From assembly GCF_902362185.1 (NCBI RefSeq), contig NC_044507.1, positions 15,715,044 to 15,779,043 of the forward strand: 64,000 nt of DNA. Reading direction: 5' to 3'. Under the pieces are notes generated by a model. It saw only the letters and a program-made list of their open reading frames with translations, had not been told where the DNA came from and did no database searches. This DNA is from Chanos chanos. Taxonomy: Eukaryota > Chordata > Actinopteri > Gonorynchiformes > Chanidae. The position numbers were made by a program, and so were the translations under genes. Position 1 is the first letter of the stretch; every line of letters starts with the position of its first letter. This document shows positions 44,508-56,099 of this stretch, in pieces.

Positions 44508-45649
44508 CACAGTGACTCACTTCAAATCTTCACTCGTACAAAAACCTCCCCAGTTGCAGATGGAAGAGGAGTGAAAGTGAAACTTCTGCTTCACTTCAGC
44601 TGATCACTTTCTCCTCTGCTGTCCATGATCCACACAGAGACATCAAACTCCAATAGACCCTCTTTTACTCTTCTCTTACACATCATTAATGTAATGATAA
44701 TCTCAGTCTTTTTTGTTGTTGCTGTTGTTGCCTCATATTTTCCTCACATTGGACATGTGACAACTATGAGATAAATATTTGGGAAACATTTGTCCTACTA
44801 ATCATCAAGACACATACCCATTAACAGAGATTCCATAAGTATTGTTTTGCAAAATCTCCCTGTTCCACTGTACCAGTGATCAGATCGTGGTCTACATATG
44901 TGTTTTTTTGTGAAAGATCTTGTTTGGGAAGAGCATTTGATTCATAGTTCAGAGATCTCCAGCCATGTTAAAACCTTTGTATGTACATCGGAAGTTTTCC
45001 TTGCAAATGTTGGTTCAACTGACATTTGATAACGTGACATTTATAGGGGGCGGTGTCCTGTGGAAAATATTTCAGCGTTAACACTGCCTGAATGTATATT
45101 CTGCTTAATGAAGTCCTAAGCTGCAATGCTTAGTGTCATTTTAGGTTGAACAGTGAACAATAACAAAGAGGAAGTTATGCGAGAATGCAATGGTTGAGTG
45201 TGTGCAGGAATGTGCCTGCACGTCCAAAAGAAGTCTTACTGATCTGTTGTAACCTCCATATAATCAAGAGTATCGGTCACTGCCTCAACTGTCTATAACC
45301 TTGGGTGAAAGTATTTTAGATTAGACAGGTGAAACTGAAAGGGATGTCAGGGAGTGACCATCTGTCACAGTCTAAAATAATGTCTGTGTTATTTTGTCTG
45401 TTGTGAGGGAGCATGCGGGGTTCACTCACGTTGTGCCAGAGTTCAAAAGCTAGACAGACCAGTCCCATCCCCACATCATGCCACCTCTAAAGTTGTTTGC
45501 ATCACTGTATAAATATCTTGTACTTCTCTCTCTTTGAAGAGACTGTGCTCACAATTGACTCTCCCATGATCATGCTATTAGAATAAGGGTAAATGATTCA
45601 TCACATCTCAAGTTTGTAGTGTCTGAAACTTAACAACTCTTCATAAGGA

Positions 45650-45740
45650 GATTCCAAATTTCCCTTACCGTCCCCATTTGTGACAGTGAGTCCTACAGAG
45701 GTCTGTGTGACCATCCTCTCATATAGACCAATTATGAATA
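45650..45740 (-). pseudogene. Relic V FR1 fragment in the J6-V spacer
   Basis: The minus strand reads VTQTSVGLTVTNGD, a recognisable FR1. No V body or RSS follows. Confidence 0.5.
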
Positions 45741-46225
45741 CAGTGTTAAAAACCACATACACCCCCCCCTCCCAACACAAACACACATGTTATTAATTAT
45801 CTTTATTTATACTCATACTCTTACTGCATGTCGGTTCCCTCTTTAGCTGTGTAAACAGTCCCATAGAGATGAAGTAACAAACATTTGTGAATGTGTGCAC
45901 AACATTTTTTAAAACCTGCATAAAACTGGATTAATACCTTAATATTTTTAATACAATTGTTTCAGTCATAATTGGACTATATGCATTGTTGTATTGACTG
46001 AATAGAAATCAGAGATTTTAACTCACCCTACAGTGAGTACAAGTAATGATTAAGGTATGGACTATAAATTATTCTTTACACCTATATTGTACTTTTTTTC
46101 CTTGTGGAGAAAAGGGGACCACAGTCGGGGTTTTTTTGCCCTTTTTTACTGCAACAAAGTCGACTGAAGAAGTAGAAGTGAATGTGAGCAGTGAGGAGGT
46201 TTTTGTCATGGTGTGAATCACTGTG

Positions 46226-46691
46226 ATACCCACTTGTCAGCAGAGTCGTCCCATGTAACACAATGATACACTGCAGAGTCTCCCACCTCCACATTATTAA
46301 TGATCAGACTGTAATCTGATTTGGATGAGTGTTTTGATGTGAATTTAGGAGAGGAGAAGCCAGAGCCATATTTAGGAGAGCTCCATCCATGATAAGAACT
46401 TAGCACATACTGAGGAACTCATCCTGGAGTCTGTTTATACCACACCGACTGATAAGTAGCATCACTATCCGTAACAGTCCCCAGATTACAGTCCATAGTG
46501 GCTGTCTGTCCTTTACTCACTGTAAGAACAGGAGGCTTCTGTGTCACCACAGTCACACCACTGACACCTAAATATCAAATCAGACATACAGTCTTCATTA
46601 AAGATCAGTCACTCATTAAATTCTGTCAAAGATCTTCCAGAGAATTCTTACTTGTCAGAGCAGTGATGAGAGTACAGAGAGTCCCCAGCAT
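46226..46691 (-). pseudogene. V pseudogene, stop in FR2, long CDR1
   Basis: Leader 46652-46691 is fine. The V exon 46226-46567 is 342 nt, 12 nt longer than its relatives through an expanded CDR1 (DSDATYQSVWYKQ). The codon after PG in FR2 is TGA. The rest reads through (HGWSSPKYGSGF), and the FR3 motif is DSAVYHC with His for Tyr. The RSS is consensus (heptamer 46219-46225, 12-bp spacer). One base change kills it, so its loss may be recent. Confidence 0.83.
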
Positions 46692-46799
46692 GTTGTCAGT
46701 GTGTGGAGTGAATGGATCTTCCAGTTGAGTTTGAATGTGAGGAGAGGAGAGAGTGACAAAGCCTTTCTTAAAGAAGCCAAAGATGATGTGGGAGGGGCT

Positions 46800-47460
46800 T
46801 TGTCAAACAGCCCAGTAGATGACTGACGTCTGAATCAGAACATTGGTTTCTTGAGCTGTGACATCTGTTGTAGAATGAAAGAAATAGAACCCATTGCTAC
46901 ACCATTAAAGCAATTGACAACTGGACAGTTAAATTTCTTCACTTAAACAGCAACATTAGTTTCAACCTGCACATAATAACACACTGCTAAAAACTTTGCT
47001 GAGAGTTTAGAGCTTATAAAAGTATGTAGCCAAAGACATACCTGTGACTATGCAGAGATTTCACAAATAAGCAGTAAGCACTTAGAATGCTTTATTGCAT
47101 TATTATAGACAACATCTTATGAAGTTAAAAAAGACAAGCAAACTAAATGCGCGAGTCATTATTTTTAATGTTTTAGAAAGTCAACCTTCATCCTGAATTC
47201 TGAATCTTGACTATGTTTGATATGTGAACAAAGTGACCAACTTCTAGTACAAATAAGCAATTTGTCGGGGTAACAAAGAAAGTCTGAGTCAAACATAAAC
47301 AAGCTTTTTTTTTTTTTTGCTAATCATTCAGAGGGGAAGTACTATTTTGAATCGGAGTGATCTGATAACAATGGGAGAAAATACATTATTACACAGTGCA
47401 CATGAATATGCCCTTGACTGGGGAGTCACGCATTTTTATAACAGCAATTAATATCTTCTC
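46800..47460. other. V-V spacer, cassette copy with 33.9-34.6 kb
   Basis: Noncoding, includes a poly-T run near 47307. No gene seen. Confidence 0.5.
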
Positions 47461-47486
47461 TCAAGTTGACTGAAAGCAGAATGTAC

Positions 47487-47777
47487 TATTTAGCAGAGCC
47501 ATCCCAAGTCTTACAGTAATACACTGCAGAATCTCCCACCTCTAGGTACCTGATTGTAAAACTGAGTCTGATTTAGATTGGTATGATATGATATGGTGAA
47601 TCTGGGCGAAGAGAATCCAGATCCGTATTTAAGGGAACTCCATCCGTGATGAGAGTTTAAGACAAACTGAGGAACTCCTCCAGGGATCTGTTTATACCAA
47701 TGACAACCGTAATCAGAGGTCCCTGTGTTACAGTCCAGAGTGGCCGTCTGTCCTTTACCCACAGTAAGAACAGGAGA
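47487..47777 (-). pseudogene. V pseudogene, subgroup 3, RSS lost and FR1 cut by a repeat
   Basis: Reads GKGQTATLDCNTGTSDYG, HWYKQIPGGVPQFV and KYGSGFSSPRF, then loses frame in FR3. The sequence after CDR3 jumps from the V end straight to the AAAGCAGAA flank, so the RSS is deleted. FR1 is cut at 47777 by an interspersed repeat, and no leader was found. Confidence 0.82.
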
Positions 47778-48295
47778 CTTCTTAGGTTTAGACTGCTTTT
47801 ATTGTCATTTCCACATACGAGATTGTGTTACACAAGGACCACAGTGCCACGTAAAACAAATAACAAATAAATACCACATAAAACAAATAAATAACACATA
47901 ATAAATACTGAGAACAAAAGAAAAAAAAACCCAAGAAGTATTGAGTAATAAATATGACAACAGAAAGTACTGAGTAAAAACAGAAAGTACTGAGTAAAGA
48001 GTAAAACAAAACAAAACAAAACAAAAAACCCTACATATTACAAACCTAGACATAACAAGCACACCTGACACAGACAGTGAATTACTAGCAACAGCATTGG
48101 CATTGTGCAGGCAGGTGAGTTGTTTGGGGTGTCAGTGCAGTTGATTGTGCAAAAGTGTAATTTATTGTGCAAAGGAGAGGTCAGAGAGTTGCTGTTTGGA
48201 AGTTCAGAGTGTTCACGCTGTTGAGGAACCTCACAGTCTGAGGAATGAAACTGCTGCATAGTCTGGTGGAGGCAGCACGGATGCTATGGTACCTC
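47778..48295. mobile_element. Interspersed repeat of a common fish type, family not assigned
   Basis: Begins TTTAGACTGCTTTTATTGTCATTTCC and ends near GCACGGATGCTATGGTACC, shapes I know from dispersed repeats in many fish genomes. It inserted into or beside FR1 of a V segment, since CTCTGTGTCACCACA of FR1 reappears after it. A/C-rich simple sequence lies inside (47880-48030). No coding sequence is supported. Confidence 0.5.
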
Positions 48296-48439
48296 TGTGT
48301 CACCACATTATAATAATTAGAACTGTGTGTCTGTGTCTGTATTTAGAGTCTGTGTTGTGTGCCTCACACACTTCTCATATTGGATGTGTAGAATGACTTG
48401 ATATGTGAGTATATGAGATGTTACTGATATTAATAATTT

Positions 48440-48760
48440 TGACAAAGACTCTTTAATGCAGCCATCAAATGTGTGATTATATTTGACAACAGCATCTCCT
48501 ACATACAGTTTACTGATTATCAGTTTGTAATAAGTGTGAGATGTTTTTGTTGTGTATGTGAGAGACGGAAAAGAGATTCATACTTCCAGACCTCCAGTTG
48601 TGATAAAATTTTTAACTGATATACACAAAGTTTTTCTTTTACTCAACTGAACAGGGAGTTCATCATGTCAGTGAAAAATCACATTTGACTGTTAATGTGT
48701 GCGCTTTCTTCACGGTCAGTCATGTATGCTTGTGTGTGACCATCTTCTGGGATTAATGAG
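48440..48760 (-). pseudogene. Relic V segment, equivalent to those in J-V spacers
   Basis: The minus strand reads LTVKKAHTLTVKC (FR1), then YYKLIISKLYVGDAVVKYN (FR3, second Cys replaced by Asn). It lies just below the V at 49001, as the relics do in units B and E, although J is not nearby here. Confidence 0.55.
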
Positions 48761-49000
48761 AAAATACACACATGAAAGTATCTGGAGTGGTTCAACTTTA
48801 ATCTTCTAAAACTGATCATACAATTGGAGTATAAATTAACTAATTCAATAATTTCCACACTTAATATATACACAGTGGCACAGTACTGAGATACTGATTA
48901 TGTAATTCTCTTCATTATAGAATCTCTATTGTGAAGTTGATTGAAAGCAGAAGTGAATGTGAGCAGTGAGGAGGTTTTTATCATGGTGTGAATCACTGTG

Positions 49001-49455
49001 ATACAACCTCTTAAGCAGAGCTGTCATATGTCTGACAGTAATACACTGCAGAGTCTCCCACCTCCACATTATTAATGATCAGACTGTAATCTGACTGCGA
49101 TGAATGTTTTGATGTGAATTTAGGAGAGGAGAAGCCAGAGCCATAATAAGGAGAGCTATAGCCATGGTAAAATCTTAACACATACTGAGGAGCTGATCCT
49201 GGAACCTGTTTATACCACACTGTCTGAGCATCAGTAGCAGTCTCCACATCACAGTCCATAGTGACCGTCTGTCCTTTAGTCACTGTGAGAACAGGTGGCT
49301 TCTTTGTCACCACGGTCACACCACTAACAGCTGAGAAAGTAAGCGCACATACATGTGTATTATCTGAAGATGTAACAGTAAAGGCTGCATTAACGGTATT
49401 TTGATTGCATCTTACAAGTCATAGCAGTGACCAGAGTGCAGAGTGTTCCCAACGT
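49001..49455 (-). pseudogene. V segment with ACG start and a stop at the CDR3 end
   Basis: V exon 49001-49330 of 330 nt is otherwise well kept: VTKKPPVLTVTKGQ, TMDCDVE, VWYKQVPGS, HGYSSPYYGSGF, DSAVYYCQTYDSSA, then TAA 10 nt before the heptamer. That stop could be trimmed away during V-J joining. The initiator is ACG instead of ATG (49453-49455), a more serious fault. Heptamer consensus 48994-49000, 12-bp spacer, nonamer ATAAAAACC. It is the most upstream V in the window. Confidence 0.78.
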
Positions 49456-49944
49456 TTTTACAGAGTGTGGTGCAAATGTCTCTTACTGTCCTATTCAGAG
49501 ATGATCAAATTAGATTTGAGCATGAGAAGAAGACAGACAGTAGGATGGTCCTATGAGAAAAATATCAGGACAGCAAGAGGGAAGAGCTATTGGAATGTGC
49601 CAGTCAGAATGTCACATGTGTTAACATGTTTGAATATGAGCTCATACCTTTAAATGTAATCACTCTAATGGTAGTCTTTAGCCAAAAAACAAACAAACAA
49701 AAATCACTCATGGGCATCAGATTATTAAGAAATATGCAGATCATGTATTTTCATGACAACATGAGTTTTCTGTGAAAGAATGTTTCATTTGCTGGAATAA
49801 AGGAAATTGATGGTTATTATAAACCTTACTCCTCATCAATTAATTCAAGCAAAGCCATTAGCGGCGATCCTGACTTTCCGCATCAGTGTCTGTCATATAT
49901 GTGAAGCAGAGCATGTAAAACACTGCCAATACGAAGTCATTAAG

Positions 49945-50085
49945 TTAAGTCATGATCTCCTCAGAGTCACAGGGTCATGACCAGACTGGGTGTATCCCTG
50001 CTCATCCTGAGAGAGAAACAATAACCTCATCATTTACATACAGTGAAAATTTGCTGGTGCATCCTGTGTAAAAGTAGGGTGTGCA
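49945..50085 (-). promoter_or_regulatory. Conserved 3'-of-C element, copy 8, partial, no C nearby
   Basis: Starts GTCATGATCTCCTCAGAGTC and runs to GGTGCATCCTG, then breaks down. The E-box is degraded (GCTGGTG). No C is found upstream. It marks the edge of recognisable light-chain DNA. Confidence 0.5.
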
Positions 50086-50099
50086 GGCATATGTAACAA

Positions 50100-50850
50100 A
50101 CCTTGTTCATTTAGTGCCATACAGAAGCCATTGTCACAGGACAAAATGATCATCGGAGGAGACTCTACCCTCCCTTCATCATGCTTATCTTGAGTGTATG
50201 TGGTCCTATACCGCCCTCTAGTGCTTGCTTATATAACTGTCACTTGAACATTGTGTTTCCTTTCCTTTTGCTGTGAGGTAACAAATGTGTTTTCTTGATG
50301 CATATTATATTAAAATACATTTCTCATTTGGCATATCTTCTTGTCCACAAACTTTACCCTTGTCCATTACTCTGTCTGTAAAATAAATACTTATGATAGT
50401 TAGCAGCGATACAGGAGGAAAATAGAAACAAAATAAACCAGGGGTGTAGTGTACTCTGATCAATTATATTTGGATCTTTCCACACATTTTTTGAAATCTA
50501 AAAGCGACTCTCTCTTTCAGACACAAAGAACACCTTTTTGTCCACAAACTCATGTCTTGTAACTACTTTTACATTTTCATAATGTAACCCATGTATGTAA
50601 CCATAGACTCTAATTACCAACTAATTTCAAATTCATTCATCACTGATGCTCGCTTTTAAACCCCAGCCACTGTTTACCGATCTGTTACTTATTGTATTTG
50701 ATTTGTATCTGTTTCAGTGCTGTGAAGATTACCTGCTATGGACAGCACGGGCTGTGATATTTTCCAGCTGGTTAAATAACATTTTAAATGTAAACTGGTC
50801 AAAGCAAACTATAAGCAGGTATTAAAAGAATTAACAGCAGTGTATTTGTG
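50100..50850. other. Locus boundary, AT-rich, no gene seen
   Basis: No similarity to the light-chain units and no coding feature I can support. Confidence 0.4.
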
Positions 50851-50901
50851 TGTGTGTGTGTGTGTGTGTCTGTATGTGTGTGTGTGTGTGAGAGAGAGAG
50901 A

Positions 50902-50970
<69 letters not shown>
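50848..50970. repeat. (TG)n followed by (GAAA)n microsatellite
   Basis: A TG run with a short GA run, then a long GAAA tetranucleotide tract. Confidence 0.92.
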
Positions 50971-50974
<4 letters not shown>

Positions 50975-53240
50975 GGATGCTGATTAACTGAGCTCAGAGA
51001 GACGATAATGGAAGTCTACTGACGGATGAAGCTGAGTGTAAGAGAGAAGTGTTTGTAAAACTCGCTCATTATAACAGACGACAACTCTTTAATGTTTCTA
51101 TATGCCATGAGGCACAGTTTGATCAACATGTAAGTTCCTAGAGTGTCACATGACATGTTCAGACATGCTTCTTTATGTTAAGGTAATAAACCATTTAAAT
51201 GTCCTTTGTGTCAAGATAAAGAGTTTAAAATGTTGTGTTGTGCAAAACAACCAAACACAACATTCTTAGATAACATCAGCTTCTGCAAAAGATAACAGAT
51301 CTGATCACACATTAAAATTAGAGCACTGCTTCCATTCACTTCATACACAGTGTTGACTTGAAATCTGAGGCCAGAGCAGAAATCTGATGCCAGAAGTGAC
51401 CAGAAGTGTGTTCACCACAGCCTTCAAAATTCAATAAATCTGATCTTGCTCTCTGTCCTTTTATAGTAAGTAACTTATACTGATCCAGGACATACTGTGG
51501 TGAAGAACCAGAGTATTGCCTGTGAACAGTTGGGTTTTATTTGACTGCAGATTACTGTTACGGCCACAAATTCTCAGAAAAGTTACACCCAGTTCTTCTT
51601 GCAGTCCAGAAGAATATTACCTGACTGCATGTTTCCTTTCAAACATGCATACCAGTACTAGGTACTACTATACTGTAGTTAGTGCATTCTAACTTGAAGA
51701 TGCTATTTTACAGAAATAGGATCAGATGAGATCCAATGCAGTTAATGGACTGCCATTAAAAAGCTGTACCCAGAACATACATTTTATATTTAGAAACTCT
51801 AAAGCAATGGAAATGTAGTATTAAAATAAGAAAGAGAAATTATGCTATGAATCATTCAAATTTCTCTGTATAACATAGACCCTGAAACATAGTGATGAAT
51901 TTATACTGCTGGTTATCAATGAGTCATCTATTGTTTAGTCGTGTGCTATTTGTCAATACGCTTTGCTAAACAACCTCTCTCATCCTCTTGTTTTTACTTG
52001 TTTCATATCCATAGTATCCTGTTTGTCTTGGATTTCACTGCTGCAGAAAAAATACTTAAAACTACAACCTGCTTTGTTATTTCAGTTGAAGCAACAAGTG
52101 CACATTCACTAGAGCGTTTAATCTCAGTGGTTCATTTAATGTATCTGAGAAGAGCCACAGTTTCTCGTTGACTCAAATAAATGTAATAAATCCATACAAT
52201 TAGAGACAGTTAGAATACATCCATTAAAACACGTTCGTCTCAAGAGCTCGGTCTAAATTGAAGAAATATGGTTATTAGAGTGTAACTGCTTATAATGAAT
52301 CTCCTAAAGAGATTTTAGAACTCAAGCAGTTCCTTATAGCAGCCGCCCATCAGAGTGCCTTAGAGAACCACTCACCCAGTTATCCTCGCTTATGTTCTTC
52401 AGCAAACGCACAGCCCCATGCTTTGTCATGAAACACTCTCACTGTTACGACGCCTGAGGGGTGGGGGGTCGTGAATGAGAGAGTGTCCCATTCTCCACGT
52501 TCTTTTGTATACCTGCAATTAAGTTTAAATATGCTAAGCGTTGTACTGTGGTGTGGAGATATGTTTTGAAAAAAAAAAAATACAATGAGAAAAAAAAGCA
52601 AGTAATCATGAAACACAGTTAGTATCTTACGACACTGTCGCTTGGTTCCCACTTTGTCTTTGCTTTGTCGTAAAAATGGTTTAGAGTCTAAAATGATTCA
52701 TCCGTGAATTTGTTATACAGGTGTATAGGAATTGATATTTATTGCTTACGCACCCAAAAGATTAAATCAGGGATTGAATCCAGATCAGTCAGAAAAGGAA
52801 GATAGAAAACTAAATAGGCCTACAAAATATGAAAAGATCTGCAGCTCCACTTCTGTTTTGGTCTAGACCGTTTGTTCCCTGACACGCTCCAGGTAACACT
52901 GAAAGAATTGTCATGGAGAATGTGGAAATGTGGAATTTGGAAATAGAAATTCGTCTGCCAGTTCTGACTACTCTGAAAACCTTTACGTTGTACAAGTCAT
53001 ATTATTTAAGTGAGTAATATCACCAAAACTGATTCTGTGAATCATCATGTTTTTGTGATGGCGTTCCATTCCATAAAGACACGGCATTTCCATGATCCCC
53101 TTCTACGTGTTTGTAACTCAGTCCCCTTACAGTATTATACAGAGAGAATTCTGAGGCTTCATATAACGGTCCTGCTGAAAGATGGCGCTCTCCCATGCTC
53201 CACTCAAGCAAAGACGCTACAGCTCATCCAATTCATTAGC
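50971..53240. other. Intergenic DNA, no gene seen
   Basis: Mixed-composition DNA. No coding exon, RNA gene or named repeat recognised. Confidence 0.4.
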
Positions 53241-53764
53241 TACCCTATGAGCGGCGTAATAGCTTGACAGTAGCAGTGGAAGAATTGCTGAGGGTTGAAT
53301 TGACTATGTTCGGCTGATCTGATGTAAGCTTCCCGAGGAGGGTAGTAGTAAAGAAAAATTTGATTTAATCTGGAATGAGACTGGATGACAGCCAAAGACT
53401 TGGTGCAGGGGAAAGGAGAAAAGCGATTTAGGAACAGCATCACGTTGATAAGGCGCCCGTCGAGTGTGCATTGGCTTTGCACTGAGAACCTCACCGCGCA
53501 CAACCTAATGGATGAGAGAAATGCGTGGGAAACACCGCTGTTTATAGACTCTGTCAAACAAATGACTGTGGTCTCAGATACAGAAACAATACGAACGGAA
53601 ATGTTTCCCAGCATCTGTTTCTTTACTCGATGCATCTGATGAGTACAAGAGTACTGCGGCTTGCTCGGTGTCACGGAGCAAAATGTTGCATTTGACAACG
53701 ATCTCGCAAAATTTTCTTTAATTTGTATTTTTCCCCCCCTATTTTCTATTTGCTTCACGCTTCA

Positions 53765-53871
53765 GTGCATCTCAAGCCTTACAAGGAGGATGACAGCGTC
53801 CGTGTTCGTTGTGATCATGTCCTCAGCTATTTTCAGCCCCAGTTTTGCCTTCACTTCACATTTTGACTCAG
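53765..53871 (+). CDS. Candidate first coding exon with signal peptide, gene unknown
   Basis: An ATG at 53790 opens 27 codons plus one base: a short polar start, a hydrophobic stretch (VFVVIMSSAIF) and a likely cleavage site after SPSFA, then FTSHFDS. It ends at a strong donor CAG/GTGAGT (53871/53872). A pyrimidine tract with TTCAG just before 53765 could be an acceptor, making this exon 2 with 5' UTR. A phase-1 signal exon before a long intron (nothing coding follows in 10 kb) is common in receptors and adhesion proteins. I do not recognise which gene this is. Confidence 0.45.
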
Positions 53872-54062
53872 GTGAGTGATGCGTTACAACTGTATCAGTG
53901 GGTGCGCTAAAGCTGATAACGTTCCAGTGTCTATTTTAAAGAGTGTCCTCATATATGAAGATATGTTCATGCCAATTCACACCCCGTTATTTAATATTCT
54001 GCTTCTTTTTTGTTTTGTTTTTTTCCCTTTGTGCGATCGTTCAAAATGTATAGGCTAGGCGT
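53872..54062. other. Start of the presumed long intron
   Basis: Follows the GTGAGT donor. No further feature. Confidence 0.35.
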
Positions 54063-54212
54063 CTGAATGTGCCTGTGTGTGTGTTTGTGTGTGTGCGTGT
54101 GCGTGTGCGTGTGAGTGTGTGTGTATGTGTGTACCTGTGTGTGCGCGCGCTTGTATGTGTGTGTGCCTGTGTCTGTATGTATGTGTTTGTATGTGCGTGT
54201 GTGTGTGCTCAC
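54063..54212. repeat. (TG)n-rich imperfect microsatellite
   Basis: TG repeats with CG interruptions. The open frames here on both strands are artefacts of the repeat. Confidence 0.9.
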
Positions 54213-55850
54213 TGCACACATGTGTCTTCAAGCATGCTCCCTGTAAAACATTTGTGTCATTTTATAGGCACCTTTTTAAATTTGTAAATTCGTGATTTGT
54301 TGAGCTGTCTTTTCACCGGAATCATTGCCCTGTGGGAGAAATGCATGTAGAGACAGTGATTAAGGGCTGCATACTTTGCCGCTCTACACCTCTCCGCAGG
54401 GCAAGTGAAACCCAAGTCAAAGACAGCTTAATCGTCCAGACTCTGAATGTTTCAGTTCCTGTCTGCGGTCATTTGCTTCTTAAGCAAGACCGTTGTGTAA
54501 CATATCTATAAGTTATTTTTTGTGATAGCTCAGCAATAATGGCGACTGCCTTGTCGCTTCAGCATTTTGCGGTATTTTCTCTGGTTCGTTTCTAGACTGT
54601 GAAGACCAGTTTCATGCTGAGCTCTTTCTCGCATCTTCGCTTTCTGTTGCTGAAGTATCGCTCAACAGCAGAGATGGAACGGTTCGCCCGCTTGTTTCTG
54701 ATATTTGTGTAGCGTTGTGTGAGGATCTGTGAAAGATACAGACCCTGTAAAGCACTTCCCTGCATATATGCCCTACAGCTGTGTCAGTGAAGGCTAACCA
54801 GGCACACTGTGTAGGGAGGTTCTGATTGGACATCTGTGTTGGGTTCATTCTAAGAAACGGAGCTCAAGGTTTCTGCTGTGTGTACATATGCAGGTGGGTG
54901 GGATGGACTCTTAGGGGCTGCAGCATGCTGGGATCCCGGAGGGGCTCCTGTAGGATCAGTGCCAGCGACTTCAATTAGAGCAACAGAGACAAATGGGTTG
55001 TAGTATAAACAGAAATGTGAGCGTCCCTGTGCAAGGTGGTGCGTGTAGAGCATATTAATGACTGTTCCTCTTACTCTGGATCTGTTGTGCTTAGGGTAGG
55101 GTAGCTGTTCCTCCTTTCCTCTTTCACTGCCTCATTTACTGACTTGCCTTCTCCCTCCTCAACCCCCCTTCACTCTTTTCTCCCTTCCTCAGGATTTGTG
55201 GTGTATGTGTGTGTGTGTGTGTGTGTCTGTCAGGGCTGTGCTCTGCATATGCTGAGATGCACTCTGCATACAGAGCAGAGCTGTCTGTAGTGCTCCAAAG
55301 ATAGGAAGCTGGCTCTTCTGTAGTGCACTATTATGTAAACCCAGGTCTAACTAATTAGATTGTGTAATGTGAGGGACTAGAGACACTCCAGATCACGCCA
55401 GGGAAATTATGGGTGAAAAGCTGTGTTCACTGTGGTACTGTGTTGTGCTTGATTAAATTGCATATTCACATTCTTTTACATAGAGGGGTGTTTTATTGGC
55501 TGCTGTTGGAGTTCCCTAGCTTCCCTCTGTATCTTAAATGTAGGTAAGTGGATTAGGTAAGAAAGGTAGGTAGGAAGGTAGGTAAGATTTTTTTTACAGT
55601 TCAGAAGGTCACTGTGAGAATTATGGTGTTGTACTCTATCTGAAATGAGTCACAGTGATTACCTTAATCCTTGTAGGATGTTCTGGATAAAACATCATCT
55701 GGTATCAATTTATCAGTACGCCAATTTGATCTAACTTTTTCCAGGGTTTCAAAAATTCTTTGTATCCTCAGCAAAAGCAATTGTAAAATGTAAAACTGAC
55801 TCGAAACAACATGCATTTATCTATAAAAATGTAGCTCGGGTCAAAATGCG
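54213..55850. other. Intergenic or intronic DNA, no exon seen
   Basis: Contains a short TG run at 55200-55230 and a few GGTA repeats near 55545-55590. No supported gene. Confidence 0.4.
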
Positions 55851-55949
55851 TGAAGATTTGCAATGACATATGCCAGCACACATTCACGTGCACAACCGCA
55901 CACAGATACCATCCCACACAGGGACACATGCACACATGTCCGCACTCTC

Positions 55950-55957
55950 AAACACAC

Positions 55958-56045
<88 letters not shown>
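55950..56045. repeat. (TC)n microsatellite
   Basis: A TC run of about 90 bp after a CA-rich stretch. The apparent Ser-Leu and Arg-Glu reading frames are artefacts. Confidence 0.93.
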
Positions 56046-56099
56046 TCTCTATTGGAGATGAGTCAGTTAAATTTAAGCTGAATATCCTTTGAGGTTCAA

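Noticed and set aside
6888-49455. T-cell receptor or VpreB-like genes instead of a light chain
   Set aside because: V segments join to J segments with an Ig-type C exon having a C-terminal Cys and no transmembrane or connecting peptide exons. The RSS set is V12/J23 with no D segments.
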